A stretch of DNA of 64,000 bases from positions 426,218-490,217 of the forward strand of contig NZ_JAMXFD010000002.1 in assembly GCF_025370875.1 (NCBI RefSeq), read 5' to 3'. Shown piece after piece: positions 63,165-64,000 of the stretch. Position 1 is the first letter of the stretch. The number at the start of each line of letters is the position of its first letter. Both the position numbers and the translations under genes were made by a program. The notes under the pieces were generated by a model. The model saw only the letters and a program-made list of their open reading frames with translations. It was not told the DNA's origin and searched no databases. This DNA comes from Laspinema palackyanum D2c. Lineage in GTDB: Bacteria; Cyanobacteriota; Cyanobacteriia; Cyanobacteriales; Laspinemataceae.

Positions 63165-64000
63165 ATGACAGAAACGAGGCTCAAACAGGAGGAAATTCCG
63201 GTAGAAATGTTAAAAAGCCAGAGTCGAATTAATATCTCTTGGCAGATAATATTTGCCGGGTTCATGTTTTTTTTCATGTACCTCCCGATTTTGGTACTAG
63301 CATTTTACAGTTTTAATGAGTCTCGCTATAGTGCGAGGTGGCAAGGATTTACCTTAAAATGGTATGTCACCCTATTTCAGGATGAAGCCATTCTAAAAGC
63401 CCTAAAAAATAGTTTAATTGTGGGGTTTTCGGCCATTATTATTGCAGCAATTGTCGGAACCTTAATGGCAGTTGGGCTATCCCGATATCGATTTCGAGGG
63501 AAGAGTTTGTATTTGGGAGTATCCTATCTGCCGCTGATTATCCCGGATATTGCGATCGCGGTTGCCACTCTGGTCTTTTTAGCCGCCGTCCAAATTAACC
63601 TCAGCATTTGGACGATTATCGCCGCCCATATTGTCTTCTGTCTTGCCTATATTGGGTTAGTCGTTTCTACTCGCCTCAGTGACTTAGACCCGCACCTAGA
63701 AGAAGCTGCCTTAGATTTGGGGGCGACTCCCATCCAGTCTTTTATCCAAGTGTTACTCCCTCAATTGATGCCGGGAATTGTCTCCGGTTGTCTGTTAGCC
63801 TTTGTCCTGAGTTTGGATGATTTATTAATTGCTTCATTCACCTCCGGCGGTGGTGCCGTGACCCTGCCAATGGAAATCTTTGGGCGGATTAGAACCGGGG
63901 TGAAGCCGGATATTAATGCCTTGAGTGTCGTGCTGATTTTAACCTCCGGGGCGATCGCCTTTCTAGGAGAGTTCATCCGCTCTCGGAGTGAACAAAGTCA
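63165..64000 (+). CDS. potC: Spermidine/putrescine ABC transporter permease (3' end outside window)
   Basis: The frame is open from 63165 to the window end (278 codons), so the gene is incomplete. MFFFMYLPILVLAFYSFNES is the first helix; the EAA loop is EEAALDLGATPIQSFIQVLLPQ, then SLDDLLIASFTSGGG, typical for PotC. ATG 63165 (MTETRL) is given; ATG 63207 (MLKSQSR) has a stronger AGGAGGA upstream, although at 13 bases. It completes the pot transporter with potB. Confidence 0.9.
   Translation, partial: MTETRLKQEEIPVEMLKSQSRINISWQIIFAGFMFFFMYLPILVLAFYSFNESRYSARWQGFTLKWYVTLFQDEAILKALKNSLIVGFSAIIIAAIVGTLMAVGLSRYRFRGKSLYLGVSYLPLIIPDIAIAVATLVFLAAVQINLSIWTIIAAHIVFCLAYIGLVVSTRLSDLDPHLEEAALDLGATPIQSFIQVLLPQLMPGIVSGCLLAFVLSLDDLLIASFTSGGGAVTLPMEIFGRIRTGVKPDINALSVVLILTSGAIAFLGEFIRSRSEQS

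Overview
The window reads as chromosomal DNA of a filamentous, Oscillatoriales-type cyanobacterium. The octamer GCGATCGC (HIP1) recurs throughout. Typical cyanobacterial families are present (DUF1830, DUF4079, DUF928, DUF6761, CHAT and FhaC-type proteins), as is the fbp-tal-zwf-opcA pentose-phosphate cluster. Base composition is close to balanced, except for a visibly AT-rich block at about 38.8-42.4 kb. I see no tRNA, rRNA, CRISPR array or transposase gene. The genus is an inference and was not checked.

Layout. 0-3 kb: three tandem paralogous SAM-dependent methyltransferases, the first cut by the window edge. 3.1-5.3 kb: a LuxR-type response regulator and a histidine kinase on the minus strand, back to back with 5.5-10.6 kb, a compact contractile-injection-system (phage-tail-like) locus. 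That locus encodes a DUF4255 protein, a sheath, three tube-like proteins, two related tail-assembly proteins and a DUF6760 reading frame that looks accessible only by -1 frameshifting. 11-17 kb: a DUF928 protein, a CHASE2-type nucleotide cyclase, an MBL-fold hydrolase, an MscS channel with a cyclic-nucleotide-binding domain, and a small DUF433-like protein. 17.5-28.7 kb: a radical SAM protein, small cyanobacterial conserved genes, an ABC ATPase, an NblR-like regulator, the grx4-bolA pair, a repeat-containing exported protein and a subtilase. 29.5-32.8 kb: twin CAP-RTX secreted proteins with matching promoters and leaders about 330 nt long. 33-36 kb: PlsC, TadA, a DCC protein, GrxC and a minimal MscS.

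36.2-44.3 kb: a CHAT-TPR exported protein and an FhaC/ShlB-type outer-membrane transporter, both on the minus strand. They are separated by an AT-rich islet bounded by 25-bp near-perfect inverted repeats. The islet carries a truncated STAND/NB-ARC ATPase and two unrecognised genes. 45-54 kb: CobB, a Uma2 nuclease-like protein, OpcA, Zwf, Tal, Fbp and a small conserved protein. 54.2-58.7 kb: a B12-dependent ribonucleotide reductase interrupted by two LAGLIDADG inteins. 59-64 kb: the polyamine transporter potA-(unknown)-potD-potB-potC, the last gene cut by the window end.

Three repeat classes run through the intergenic DNA: a 15-bp palindrome (core AAACCCGGTTT) that often comes in pairs exactly 52 bp apart; heptamer arrays arranged as inverted arms; and a roughly 90-bp unit with a built-in terminator that is tied to the 38.8-42.4 kb islet. 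The most interesting candidates for new biology are the frameshifted tail-assembly gene of the injection system and the inverted-repeat-bounded STAND islet inserted between the transporter and CHAT genes.
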